Assembly: GCA_019187085.1 (NCBI GenBank)
Contig: JABARS010000020.1
Span: 1-40,157, forward strand
Source: Pseudorhodoplanes sp.
GTDB taxonomy: Bacteria > Pseudomonadota > Alphaproteobacteria > Rhizobiales > Xanthobacteraceae
Direction of reading: 5' to 3'
Length of the DNA: 40,157 bases
The translations under genes and the position numbers were made by a program. Under the pieces are notes generated by a model. That model was not told where the DNA came from. It saw only the letters and a program-made list of their open reading frames with translations, and ran no database searches. Below are positions 16,514 to 25,143 of this stretch, piece by piece (the stretch's first letter is position 1; every line of letters begins with the position of its first letter).

Positions 16514-16776
16514 CGAATCCGCTGATTTGCCTACGTCCGTTCGGCTTCGCGCACGGGAAATTCAGCCGCTTTCCGAACCGCCGTCGCGAGAGCCCCGCAT
16601 GCCGGACCGGCCGGTTCGGGCCTGTCCGCGTCCCCTGCAGGCGGCGCCCGGACGGCTTAACCGGCCCTTAAAGTCGCGCGTCCTAGCGTCGTTTCGCGGG
16701 AAGGCCGCGCCCATGCGCATGACGCGAAGGGGCGCGGGACGGCATCGTGTACGGATGCCGCAAGGGATGTGAAGCA

Positions 16777-18888
16777 ATGCCAGGGTGGCGGCGAAAACGC
16801 ATCGCGCGCCGGGAGCCGCGGTTCGCGCGGCCGGGCGCGGTGCTCGACGTGCGGTTGTCGGCGGGCGACCGGCCGGCACCGGCCGCAGCCGGGAGCGTGC
16901 GCCGTTCATCGGCTTCGTCGCGCGGCGGTTCGCCCCGCAATTCCGGCGGTCCGGAGAACAAGCGCCGTCGGGGCCGTTCGCGGCCGGCGCGCGTTTTCTA
17001 TTGGGGGGTCGTCGGCTGTCTGTGGCTTGCGATCGCCGGCTTCGGCGCGGTCCTCTATATCGGCGCGCACCTGCCGCCCATCCAGTCGCTGCAGGTTCCC
17101 AAGCGTCCGCCCTCGATCAAGATCGCCGGCCTCGACGGCCGCGTGCTGGTGACGCGCGGCGACAGCGGCTTGTCGGCGCGGCTCGAGGATCTGCCGAAAT
17201 ACGTTCCTCAGGCCTTCATCGCGATCGAGGATCGTCGCTTCTACGAGCATGCCGGCATCGATCCGCGCGGGGTTGCGCGGGCGGCGCTGGCGAACCTGCT
17301 GCGGCGGGGCGTGGCCCAGGGCGGCTCCACCCTCACCCAGCAACTGGCGAAAAACCTCTTTCTGAATCAGGAACGGACGCTGACCCGCAAGGCGCAGGAG
17401 CTGGTGCTCGCGTTGTGGCTCGAACGCAATTTCTCCAAGGACGAGATTCTCGCGCTCTATCTCAACCGCATCTATTTCGGCGCCGGCGCCTACGGCATCG
17501 AGGCCGCCGCACAGCGCTATTTCGGCAAACGCGCCAGGGATTTGTCGCTGGCGGAGGCGGCGATGCTGGCCGGTCTCGTCAAGTCGCCCTCCCGCCTTGC
17601 CCCCACCCGCAACCCGCACGCCGCCGAGCAGCGCGCCCAGCTCGTGATCGCGGCCATGCGCGAGCAGAATCTCATCGATAAATCGGCGGCCTCGCTCGCG
17701 CTCGCGCGGCCGGCGCGGGTGCTGCGGCAGACCCAGGCCGGCTCCGTCAACTACATCGCCGACTGGATCATGGACGTGCTCGACGATCTTGTCGGCTTCG
17801 TCGAGGACGACATCGTCGTTGAAACCTCGATCGATCCTCGGCTGCAGGGCATGGCGGAGCAGGCGATCATCGAGGAGCTCGCGAGCAAGGGCGAGAAGGC
17901 CGGCGTCGCCCAGGCCGCGTTCGTGGCCATGACGCCGGACGGCGCCGTGCGCGCCATGGTCGGCGGGCGCAATTATGCGGAGAGCCAGTTCAACCGCGCC
18001 GTCGCCGCCAAGCGCCAGCCCGGCTCCGCGTTCAAGCCCTTCGTTTATCTCACCGCGCTCGAACGCGGGCTCACGCCCGACACCGTGCGCGAGGACAAGC
18101 CGATCGCGCTCAAGGGCTGGAAGCCGGAAAACTACACGCGTGAATATTTCGGCCCGGTGACGCTGACGCAGGCGCTCGCGATGTCGCTCAATACCGTCGC
18201 CGTACGTCTGACGCTCGAGTTCGGCCCCACCGCCGTCACCCGCACCGCCTACCGGCTCGGCATCGCGTCCAAGCTCGAACCCAATCCCTCGATCGCGCTC
18301 GGCACGTCGGAAGTCTCGCTCATCGAACTCGTCTCCGCCTATGCGCCGTTCGCCAATGGCGGCTCTCCCATCATCGCCCACGTCGTCGAAAACGTGCGCC
18401 GCATCGACGGCACGATGCTCTATCAGCGCACGCCGCACGATCTCGGTCAGGTGATCGATTCGCACTATGTCGGCATGATGAATGCGATGATGCAGGAGAC
18501 GCTCATCAGCGGCACCGGCCGCAAGGCCGATCTCGGCGGCTATCCGGCCGCCGGCAAGACCGGCACCAGCCAGGATTTCCGCGACGGCTGGTTCGTCGGC
18601 TACACCGCGCATCTGGTCGCCGGCGTCTGGTTCGGCAACGACGACAACTCGCCGACTAGGAAGATGACCGGCAGCGGCCTGCCGGCGGAGACCTGGGCGC
18701 GCGTGATGAAGTCCGCGCATCGCGGCACCGCAGCCGCCAACCTGCCGGGACTTTCGGGACGCGGCCTGTTTCCGCTGCCGGACTTCGGCCGTCCGACACA
18801 GCCGGTGGCGAGCGCCGCACCGGCGTCCCCCGCGACCAAGCGCGGCCTCGACCACTGGCTCATCGACGGACTGTTCGGCCGGCGCTGA
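16777..18888 (+). CDS. Class A penicillin-binding protein, PBP1A-type transglycosylase/transpeptidase
   Basis: A bifunctional peptidoglycan polymerase of the inner membrane. A basic, Arg/Ser-rich cytoplasmic tail (about 70 residues) precedes one membrane helix (about 73-96). The glycosyltransferase-51 domain shows EDRRFYEHAGID (about 151), GGSTLTQQLAKN, RKAQE and LYLNRIYFGAGAYGIEAAA. The transpeptidase domain shows Ser417 in PGSAFKPF (SxxK), SLN at 470-472 and KTGTS at 594-598. The protein is about 703 residues, shorter than E. coli PBP1A and typical of the compact alphaproteobacterial type. ATG 16777 is preferred over GTG 16747; AGGGA lies about 11 bases upstream. The fold and both activities are clear. 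The gene name (mrcA/pbpC-like) is left open. Confidence 0.94.
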   Translation: MPGWRRKRIARREPRFARPGAVLDVRLSAGDRPAPAAAGSVRRSSASSRGGSPRNSGGPENKRRRGRSRPARVFYWGVVGCLWLAIAGFGAVLYIGAHLPPIQSLQVPKRPPSIKIAGLDGRVLVTRGDSGLSARLEDLPKYVPQAFIAIEDRRFYEHAGIDPRGVARAALANLLRRGVAQGGSTLTQQLAKNLFLNQERTLTRKAQELVLALWLERNFSKDEILALYLNRIYFGAGAYGIEAAAQRYFGKRARDLSLAEAAMLAGLVKSPSRLAPTRNPHAAEQRAQLVIAAMREQNLIDKSAASLALARPARVLRQTQAGSVNYIADWIMDVLDDLVGFVEDDIVVETSIDPRLQGMAEQAIIEELASKGEKAGVAQAAFVAMTPDGAVRAMVGGRNYAESQFNRAVAAKRQPGSAFKPFVYLTALERGLTPDTVREDKPIALKGWKPENYTREYFGPVTLTQALAMSLNTVAVRLTLEFGPTAVTRTAYRLGIASKLEPNPSIALGTSEVSLIELVSAYAPFANGGSPIIAHVVENVRRIDGTMLYQRTPHDLGQVIDSHYVGMMNAMMQETLISGTGRKADLGGYPAAGKTGTSQDFRDGWFVGYTAHLVAGVWFGNDDNSPTRKMTGSGLPAETWARVMKSAHRGTAAANLPGLSGRGLFPLPDFGRPTQPVASAAPASPATKRGLDHWLIDGLFGRR

Positions 18889-18917
18889 CGATCACAGCGC
18901 GCGACGGGCGGCCCTCG

Positions 18918-19715
18918 TCAGCGCGGGCGCGAGGTGCCCGGAAACTGCGCGGGCAACGGCGATTGCGGCATGCCGTAGCGATGCAGATCGGTGCCGTGCA
19001 CGTCGAGCCAGGTCTTGGCGCGCCGCACATGCGGGCACATGCGATCGACCAGCCGCCAGAAGCGCGCGGAATGATTCATCTCGACGAGATGGGCGACTTC
19101 GTGCGCGACGAGATAGTCGAGCACGAAAGAGGGCGCGAGAATGAGCCGCCAGGAATAGGACAGCACGCCGGTGGTCGAGCATGATCCCCAGCGGCTCGAC
19201 TGATCGCGAACCGAGACCCGGCGGATGCGCACGCCGAGCAAAGCCGCAGCCGCGCGACTCGCAACCTCCAGATCGCTCCTGGCCTCGCGCTTGAGAAAAT
19301 CGTAGACGCGACGCTCCACATGCTCGGCCTGGCCGGCCACGCACAGCGAGCGTTCGCCGTCGTCGCCGATCTCGATCCAGACCGTGCCGCGCACGCCACG
19401 GCGATGAACGATGCGATGCGGCGCGCCGCGCACCGGCACGACGGTGCCGTGCGCGAACGGCGCCGCTTCGGGCAGCCGGTGCAGGCGCGCCGCGATCCAG
19501 CCGCCGTGCTTCTCCGCGAACGACTTCGCTTCCTTGAGGCAGCCGCGCGGCGGCATCGTCAGCACGACCTCGCGCGTCGCGGCCTGGATGCGCAGGGTGT
19601 AACGGCGCGCCTGCCGGTGGCGCCGCAGGCGCACGAGATAGACCGACTCGTCGAAGACGACCTGGATCGCCTGCGGTTCGGCCGGGCGGCGATAAAGCAG
19701 GGCACGCGTAGGCAT
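18918..19715 (-). CDS. YgjP-like M48-family metallopeptidase domain protein (DUF45)
   Basis: 265 residues with the zinc-metallopeptidase helix VAHEVAHLVEMNHS near residues 205-220 (HExxH plus a downstream H). It is preceded by SRWGSCSTTGVLSYSWRLI, the recognisable core of the YgjP/DUF45 family. The family resembles M48 peptidases; some members were reported with nucleotide pyrophosphatase activity, so the substrate is unsettled. The start is ATG 19715 with AGG about 10 bases upstream; a TTG nine bases earlier is possible. The gene is convergent with the penicillin-binding protein gene, 29 bp from its stop. Cytosolic, with no signal peptide. Confidence 0.87.
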   Translation of the reverse strand: MPTRALLYRRPAEPQAIQVVFDESVYLVRLRRHRQARRYTLRIQAATREVVLTMPPRGCLKEAKSFAEKHGGWIAARLHRLPEAAPFAHGTVVPVRGAPHRIVHRRGVRGTVWIEIGDDGERSLCVAGQAEHVERRVYDFLKREARSDLEVASRAAAALLGVRIRRVSVRDQSSRWGSCSTTGVLSYSWRLILAPSFVLDYLVAHEVAHLVEMNHSARFWRLVDRMCPHVRRAKTWLDVHGTDLHRYGMPQSPLPAQFPGTSRPR

Positions 19716-19718
19716 GAT

Positions 19719-19755
19719 GCTCAACCTTGGGGCTCGACCTTGGGCTCAACCTTGG
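19719..19755. repeat. Three near-identical 12-bp tandem repeats at the 5' end of the YgjP-like gene
   Basis: GCTCAACCTTGG (19719-19730), GCTCGACCTTGG (19732-19743) and GCTCAACCTTGG (19744-19755) are followed by a partial fourth copy (GCTCGGCCCTTGG). The array sits directly upstream of the minus-strand ATG and includes its possible ribosome-binding site. It is a small minisatellite-like expansion that could vary between strains. The rest of the 358-bp gap to 20073 contains one hairpin, listed separately, and an A+T-rich patch at 19895-19921, but no gene. Confidence 0.6.
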
Positions 19756-19866
19756 CGCTCGGCCCTTGGTCTTCCAGTCAACGCCATAGTGCCATAACGG
19801 GTCGGCGCGGGAGGTGCGGCGCAAAAATAAAGCCGATGCCCTAGCGGTAGCGCCGACAATAAAGAG

Positions 19867-19888
19867 GATGCCCAACCGATTGGGCATC
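19867..19888 (-). terminator. Perfect hairpin, possible terminator of the PHB depolymerase gene
   Basis: GATGCCCAA (19867-19875) and TTGGGCATC (19880-19888) form a perfect 9-bp stem with loop CCGA. On the minus strand it is followed by CTCTTTATTGT, a modest U-rich tail. It lies about 185 bases past the stop of the depolymerase gene at 20074, with no other minus-strand gene between. Termination is plausible but the tail is weak; an operator is the alternative. Confidence 0.45.
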
Positions 19889-20073
19889 AAACCATGAATT
19901 ATGATTCATATCATTATATCTGGCCGACCTGTCGGGCGCGCCCGGGGCCGACCCCGGAGGCCGTAAATTCTGCACGCAATAATAAGGCCTTGGCGCGGAA
20001 TCAGCCGCCCGGGTAGCGTTTGAGCCCATAAAACCGGGTCAGAACGGGCCTGTCGGGAACGCGGACCGGCCGG

Positions 20074-21420
20074 TCAGGCGGCGTGCTCGCGCAGCGGGGC
20101 CGGCGAAGGGGCGGCGCGGCTGCGATTGTTATTCGAGAGCACGAAATCGCCGATGCGCGGGGCGATCTCGGCGCGGAAGCGCGAGCCGTTGAACACGCCG
20201 TAATGGCCGACCTCGGGCTGCAGGTAATGGGCGCGACGCGAGGTCGGCAGGTTGATGCACAGCCGGTGCGCCGCCTCGGTCTGGCCGACGCCGGAGATAT
20301 CGTCGCGCTCGCCCTCGACGGTCAGCATGGCGACGTTGCGGATCGTGGAGGGATCGACCTTCTCGCCCCGATGCGTCATGGCCCCGGTGGCCAGCGCGTG
20401 ATGGATGAAATTCGTCTCCACGGTCTGCAGGTAGAATTCCGCCGTCAGATCCATGACCGCGAGATACTCGTCATAGAACTCGCGATGCTTTTGCGCGGAA
20501 TCGCCGTCGCCCTTCACGAGATTGAAGAACAGCTCCTTGTGCGCGTCCATGTGCCGGTCGAGATTCATGGTCACGAAGCCGTTGAGCTGAAGGAAGCCGG
20601 GATAGACGTCGCGCAGCACGCCCGGATGCGGGAACGGCACCTTGGTGATGACGTGGCGGCGGAACCAGTCGATGCCGCGCTCCTTGGCGAGAAGATTGAC
20701 CCCCGTCGGATTGATACGGGTATCGATCGGCCCGCCCATCAGCACCATGGAATGCGGCACGTAGGGATCGTTGCGCGCTTCCATGACCGAGATCGCCGCC
20801 AGCGCCGGGACCGAGGGCTGGCATACCGCGATCACGTGGCAGTCACCGCCCAGCAGATGCAGCATGCTGACGAGGTAATCGATGTAATCGTCGAGATCGA
20901 AGCGGCCCTGCGCCAGCGGCACCATGCGGGCATCGATCCAGTCGGTGATGTAGACGTCGTGATTGGGCAGGAACGCCTCGACCGTGCCGCGCAGGAGCGT
21001 AGCATAGTGGCCCGACATCGGCGCCACGATCAGAAGCTTCGGCTGCGGGCGGCGCGGCGCATGATCGAAGACGCGCTCGAAATGCAGAAGCCGGCAGAAC
21101 GGCCGCTCCCACACGACATTGACGCGCACCGGCAGACGCTCGGCGCCGACCAGGGTGGAATCGATGCTCCAGTCCGGCTTGCCGTAGCGCCGCGTCGAGC
21201 GCTCGAACACTTCCATGCCGGCGGCGATCGACTTGCCGAGCGTGGTATGGGTGAGCGGATTGAGCGGGTTCTTGAAATAGAGCCGGGTCACGTCGGCAAA
21301 GGCGCGCGCCGGATGCAGCGCCGCCTGCCCCATCTCGTAGGCCCAGTACAGCCCGGTGGAAAATGCCGGACTGCCTTCCAGGGGGAGGCGCGGTGCGCCT
21401 CCGAATTCTCCGATCGGCAT
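20074..21420 (-). CDS. phaZ: Intracellular polyhydroxyalkanoate (PHB) depolymerase
   Basis: 448 residues, matching the intracellular PHB depolymerase family (PhaZ1 of Ralstonia type), which mobilises carbon stored in PHB granules in the cytoplasm. The family uses a cysteine nucleophile, seen here as Cys200 in IAVCQPSVPAL in place of a serine lipase box. An acidic residue in EGERDDISGVGQT and His in EVGHYGVFNG complete the likely triad. The N-terminal MYWAYE-like region (LYWAYEMGQAALHPARA) is also typical. GGGAG lies 5 bases before ATG 21420, preferred to an upstream in-frame GTG at 21447. No signal peptide. Identity is confident. Confidence 0.93.
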   Translation of the reverse strand: MPIGEFGGAPRLPLEGSPAFSTGLYWAYEMGQAALHPARAFADVTRLYFKNPLNPLTHTTLGKSIAAGMEVFERSTRRYGKPDWSIDSTLVGAERLPVRVNVVWERPFCRLLHFERVFDHAPRRPQPKLLIVAPMSGHYATLLRGTVEAFLPNHDVYITDWIDARMVPLAQGRFDLDDYIDYLVSMLHLLGGDCHVIAVCQPSVPALAAISVMEARNDPYVPHSMVLMGGPIDTRINPTGVNLLAKERGIDWFRRHVITKVPFPHPGVLRDVYPGFLQLNGFVTMNLDRHMDAHKELFFNLVKGDGDSAQKHREFYDEYLAVMDLTAEFYLQTVETNFIHHALATGAMTHRGEKVDPSTIRNVAMLTVEGERDDISGVGQTEAAHRLCINLPTSRRAHYLQPEVGHYGVFNGSRFRAEIAPRIGDFVLSNNNRSRAAPSPAPLREHAA

Positions 21421-21520
21421 AGATGCTCCCGGTCTTGTGCAGCGCACACTGACGGGTTCCTGTCACGAAATCAACACAAACCCGGGTTCCCGCGCTGCTG
21501 ATGGGCGTCGGCAGGGGGGC

Positions 21521-22342
21521 CTATTCGCCGGTCTGGATCAGCGATCCGTGACGGCGGGCGCTGTCGAGCAACCGCAGGAAAACGATAACCGCCGCAATGA
21601 AATAGGCAGCATTGAGCGCCAGCGCCATGAGCATCAGGTCGATCCGCAGGCTGCGCTCGATCAGAATGGCCCGCATGCCCTCGAACACGTAGGTCGGCGG
21701 CAACAGCCAGGCCACCGTCTGCAGCCAGCCGGGCAGGATGGCGACCGGATAATAGACGCAGGTGAGCGGCAGCAGCAGGAACATGATGGTCCAGGCGAGC
21801 CCCTCCGCGCCCATACCGTTGCGCAGGATCAGCCCGGACACCACGATGCCGACCGCCCATGAGGTCAGGATCAGGTTGAGAAAGAATGCCGCGAGGCCAA
21901 AGCCGAGCGCATAAAGATTGAAATTGAAGAACCACAGCGCGACGAGCGTCACCGGCACCATGCCGATGGCCAGCCGCACCATGCTCATGGTCATCAGCGC
22001 GAGCACGAATTCGAGCGGCCGCAGCGGGCTCATCATCAGGTTGCCCATGTTGCGCGCCCACATCTCCTCCAGAAACGAGACCGAGAAGCCGAGCTGGCCG
22101 CGGAACAGGATGTCCCACAGCAGCACGGCGCCGATCAGCGTGCCGCCGGCGCGCGCGAAATAGCTGGCGTTCTGGTCGACATAGCTCTGCAGGAAGCCCC
22201 ACATCAGCATCTGCACCATCGGCCAGTAGATCAGCTCGAGCAGGCGCGGCCAGGACGAGCGCATCAGATACCAGTAGCGCAAGACCATCGCGCCAATCCG
22301 GCGCAGCGAGAAGGCAGCATAGGGGATGGGCTGCGTCGTCAT
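21521..22342 (-). CDS. ABC-2 type transporter permease
   Basis: 273 residues with about six membrane helices arranged like ABC-2 exporters (NodJ, DrrB, KpsM relatives): a cytoplasmic N-terminus with RIGAMVLRYWYLMRSSWPR, then helices with WARNMGNLMMSPLRPLEF between helices 2 and 3. The C-terminal part has PVAILPGWLQTVAWLLPPTYVFEGMR, a common ABC-2 signature. Its ATG overlaps the ATPase stop by four bases (ATGA at 22339-22342), showing co-translation. The pair forms an exporter of unknown substrate; daunorubicin-, polysaccharide- and Nod-factor-type exporters all share this design. Confidence 0.92.
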   Translation of the reverse strand: MTTQPIPYAAFSLRRIGAMVLRYWYLMRSSWPRLLELIYWPMVQMLMWGFLQSYVDQNASYFARAGGTLIGAVLLWDILFRGQLGFSVSFLEEMWARNMGNLMMSPLRPLEFVLALMTMSMVRLAIGMVPVTLVALWFFNFNLYALGFGLAAFFLNLILTSWAVGIVVSGLILRNGMGAEGLAWTIMFLLLPLTCVYYPVAILPGWLQTVAWLLPPTYVFEGMRAILIERSLRIDLMLMALALNAAYFIAAVIVFLRLLDSARRHGSLIQTGE

Positions 22343-23097
22343 TGCGCCGCCTCGCGCGCTTCGCCGCGGCCGCGGGCGATATCGAGAAAGACGTCCTCCA
22401 TGGTCTGGCGGCCGTAGCGGTCGAGCAGGCGCGCCGGCGTGTCGTCGTCGACCACCCGGCCGCACTTCATCATGATGACGCGCTCGCACAGCCGCTCGAC
22501 TTCCGTCATGTTGTGGGAGGCGAGCAGGATGGTGGCCCCGCGCCGGCGGCGATAGGTGTCGAGATGGCCGCGCACCCAGTCGGCGGTGTCGGGATCGAGC
22601 GAGGCGGTCGGCTCGTCGAGCAGCAGCACCTCGGGATCGTTGATCAGCGACTTGGCGAGCGAGACGCGCGTCTTCTGGCCGGCCGACAATTTGCCGGTCG
22701 GGCGGTCGAGGAATTCGGTGAGGCCGAGCTGGCCGGCGAGATCGCGGATGCGCTCCTCAAGGCCCGCGACCCCGTACAGCATGCCGAACACACGCAGGTT
22801 CTGCGCGACGGTGAGCCGCATCGGCATGTCGACATAGGGGCTTTCGAAATTCATCCGGTGCAGTACGCGGTGGCGCTCGCGCGCCATGTCGGTGCCGAGC
22901 ACCCGCACCGAGCCCGCGCTCGGCATGACGAGACCCATGATCATGGCGATGGTCGTCGTCTTGCCCGCCCCATTGCCGCCCAGAAGCCCGGTGATGGACC
23001 CGCGCGGCAGGGCGAACGAAATCCCGTCGACCGCGGGGTTTCCCTTATAGATTTTGGACAGGCGGTCGACGGCGATGGCGGACTGGTCGGGGATCAT
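22339..23097 (-). CDS. ABC-2 exporter ATP-binding protein
   Basis: 252 residues: Walker A GGNGAGKTTT (about residues 37-46), signature LSAGQKTRVSLAKSL, Walker B VLLLDEPTASLDPD and an H-loop in LLASHNMTEVERL. The LSAGQ rather than LSGGQ signature and the MxFESPYVDMPMRLTV segment suit CcmA/NodI-like exporters. ATG 23097 has no visible ribosome-binding site and an in-frame TTG lies six bases upstream, so the mRNA may be nearly leaderless. It is divergent from the RegB-like kinase gene with a 127-bp shared control region. Export role confident; cargo unknown. Confidence 0.93.
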   Translation of the reverse strand: MIPDQSAIAVDRLSKIYKGNPAVDGISFALPRGSITGLLGGNGAGKTTTIAMIMGLVMPSAGSVRVLGTDMARERHRVLHRMNFESPYVDMPMRLTVAQNLRVFGMLYGVAGLEERIRDLAGQLGLTEFLDRPTGKLSAGQKTRVSLAKSLINDPEVLLLDEPTASLDPDTADWVRGHLDTYRRRRGATILLASHNMTEVERLCERVIMMKCGRVVDDDTPARLLDRYGRQTMEDVFLDIARGRGEAREAAQ

Positions 23098-23224
23098 GGG
23101 CAAACGGGAATGACGGACGCTCGGTGCTCATGTGAGGCCAAAGGCGGCGCAGCGCAAGCGCGGGCGGCCATGCGCGGCCGCGTCACGGTTCTTTTGGCGG
23201 CGGCGGAGGGGTAAAATAAACGTC

Positions 23225-24556
23225 ATGAGTCCACTCGACCGCCTCGATCTGCCGCGCCGGCATGTGCGGCTCGATACCCTGATCCGGCTGCGCTGGCTGT
23301 CCGTCGTCGGGCAGACCGTCGCGGTATTCGTGGTCTATATCGGCTTCGAGTTCGACCTGCCGCTATGGTCGTGCCTGGCGGTGATCGCGCTGTCGGCCTG
23401 GCTCAATATCGCGCTGCGGGTGCGGTTCGGGCAGACGAGGCGCATCGAGCCCGAGCGCGCGGCCTGGCTGCTGGCGTTCGACATCGCGCAGCTCGCGGCC
23501 ATGATGTTCCTGACCGGCGGGCTGGAAAATCCGTTCGCCTTCTTCTTTCTCGGGCCGGTGCTGCTGTCGGCGACCGCGCTGCCGCCGAAGCACACCACGA
23601 TGCTCGGCGTGTTCGCGATGATGTGCGCGACGATCCTCGTGTTCTTCCACTATCCGCTGCCATGGACGGGCGTCGACCGGCCCGCCTTCCCCGACGATTA
23701 TCTGCTCGGCATCTGGCTTTCGATCCTGCTGGCGATCGTGGTGATCGGCATCTATGCGCGCCAGATCGCCGAGGAGCAGCGCCAGCTTGCCGACGCATTC
23801 GCCGCCACCGAACTCGTGCTGGCGCGCGAGCAGCATCTCTCGCAGCTCGACGGCCTTGCCGCCGCCGCCGCGCATGCGCTCGGCACCCCGCTCTCGACGA
23901 TCTCGGTCGTCACCCGCGAGCTCGAGCGCGAGATCGGCACCGACCCGAAATATGCCGACGACATCCGCCTGTTGCGCGAGCAGGTGCAACGCTGCCGCGA
24001 CATCCTCGCCAAGCTGAACCAGCTATCCGGCGAGGGCGAGCCGTTCGACCGCCTGCCGCTGCCGGCCTTGATCGAGGAGGTGGTGGCGCCGCATCGCGAT
24101 TTCGGGATCGCGATCGAGGTCAATCTGCGCCCCGGTGAGCCTACCCCCGTCGGCGCGCGCAATCCGGCGATCCTGTACGGCCTCGGCAACCTGCTCGAAA
24201 ACGCCGTCGATTTCGCGCGCGAACGCGTCGAGATCACCGTCGACTGGGACGAGAACGAAATCACCCTGATCATCGCCGACGACGGCCCGGGCTTCGCGCC
24301 CGAAATCATGAGCCGGATCGGCGAGCCCTATGTGCGCAGCCGCCGGCGCCGGCGCATGTATGCGAGCGGCGACACCGGTCTCGGGCTCGGATTCTTCATC
24401 GCCAAGACGCTCCTGGAGCGTTCCGGCGCAACATTAAATTTTGTTAACCGGCCCTTCCCGCGTCGCGGCGCAGTCATTACGATCCGGTGGTCGCGTTCCG
24501 ACTTCGAGCAGCCGCAACGCCCGCACGAGCAGGAAGCGGCCCCTGCCATTCCGTAA
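23225..24556 (+). CDS. regS: Redox sensor histidine kinase RegB/PrrB/RegS-type
   Basis: 443 residues: an N-terminal membrane domain with about six helices, then dimerisation/phosphoacceptor and ATPase domains. It is the sensor of the global redox system controlling respiration, carbon and nitrogen fixation in alphaproteobacteria. Three RegB landmarks are visible: the quinone-sensing heptapeptide GGLENPF (98-104), the phosphoacceptor His217 in AAAAAHALGTPLSTI, and the redox-active cysteine at His+40 (Cys257 in VQRCRDIL), exactly the spacing known for RegB. The H-box reads HALGTP where RegB usually has HELGTP. ATPase boxes are NLLENAVDFA, DDGPGF and GLGLGFF. ATG 23225 is the first start after the GC-rich leader. 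The regulator follows 23 bases downstream. Confidence 0.93.
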   Translation: MSPLDRLDLPRRHVRLDTLIRLRWLSVVGQTVAVFVVYIGFEFDLPLWSCLAVIALSAWLNIALRVRFGQTRRIEPERAAWLLAFDIAQLAAMMFLTGGLENPFAFFFLGPVLLSATALPPKHTTMLGVFAMMCATILVFFHYPLPWTGVDRPAFPDDYLLGIWLSILLAIVVIGIYARQIAEEQRQLADAFAATELVLAREQHLSQLDGLAAAAAHALGTPLSTISVVTRELEREIGTDPKYADDIRLLREQVQRCRDILAKLNQLSGEGEPFDRLPLPALIEEVVAPHRDFGIAIEVNLRPGEPTPVGARNPAILYGLGNLLENAVDFARERVEITVDWDENEITLIIADDGPGFAPEIMSRIGEPYVRSRRRRRMYASGDTGLGLGFFIAKTLLERSGATLNFVNRPFPRRGAVITIRWSRSDFEQPQRPHEQEAAPAIP

Positions 24557-24579
24557 CCGTCTTTCCGGATGAGGTGACG

Positions 24580-25131
24580 ATGACCCTGGAAGCCGCCACC
24601 GTTCCCGCCGAACGTTCGCTCCTGATCGTGGACGACGACAAGTCGTTTCTGCAACGGCTCGCCCGCGCCATGGAATCGCGCGGCTTCACCGTGACCTCCT
24701 CCGATACCGTCTCCGACGGCCTGCAGCAGGTGGAGAAGGCGCCGCCCGCCTTCGCGGTGGTCGACATGCGGCTCGGCGACGGCAACGGCCTCGACGTGAT
24801 TTCGGCGCTCAAACGCCGGCGTCCAGACGCCCGCGGCATCGTGCTGACCGGCTACGGCAACATCGCCACCGCGGTGAACGCGGTAAAGCTCGGTGCCGTC
24901 GATTATCTCGCCAAGCCCGCCGACGCCGACGACGTCGTCGCCGCGCTGCTGTCGATCGAAGGCCGCCCGGCGCAGCCGCCGGAACATCCGATGTCCGCCG
25001 ACCGCGTGCGCTGGGAGCATATCCAGCGCATCTACGAACTGTGCGGACGCAACGTCTCGGAGACCGCGCGCCAGCTCAACATGCACCGGCGCACACTGCA
25101 GCGCATTCTCGCCAAGCGCGCGCCGCGCTGA
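24580..25131 (+). CDS. regR: Response regulator RegA/PrrA/RegR-type
   Basis: 183 residues: a receiver domain with phosphoacceptor Asp62 in VVDMRLGDGNGL, a conserved Thr/Lys pair (VLTGYGN and LAKPAD), a proline-containing linker (PAQPPEHPMSADRVRWEH), and a C-terminal Fis-type helix-turn-helix, NVSETARQLNMHRRTLQRI, nearly invariant in this family. It activates or represses redox-dependent genes when phosphorylated by the kinase 23 bases upstream. GAGGTG lies just before ATG 24580. The gene ends 12 bases from the convergent mmcB stop. Identity is very secure. Confidence 0.96.
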   Translation: MTLEAATVPAERSLLIVDDDKSFLQRLARAMESRGFTVTSSDTVSDGLQQVEKAPPAFAVVDMRLGDGNGLDVISALKRRRPDARGIVLTGYGNIATAVNAVKLGAVDYLAKPADADDVVAALLSIEGRPAQPPEHPMSADRVRWEHIQRIYELCGRNVSETARQLNMHRRTLQRILAKRAPR

Positions 25132-25143
25132 GGCAAGCCGCGC

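Noticed and set aside
16906..18855. 649-codon minus-strand frame across the penicillin-binding protein
   Set aside because: The plus-strand product carries all class A PBP motifs. The opposite frame is repetitive and charged with no family signature.
18892..19890. 332-codon minus-strand frame overlapping the YgjP-like gene
   Set aside because: It is a different frame of the same strand with Arg/Ala-rich content. The YgjP-like frame contains HExxH and the family core.
20083..21501. 472-codon plus-strand frame across the PHB depolymerase
   Set aside because: Shadow of phaZ: the phaZ reading has a full-length family match with a catalytic Cys motif and a ribosome site, the opposite frame has neither.
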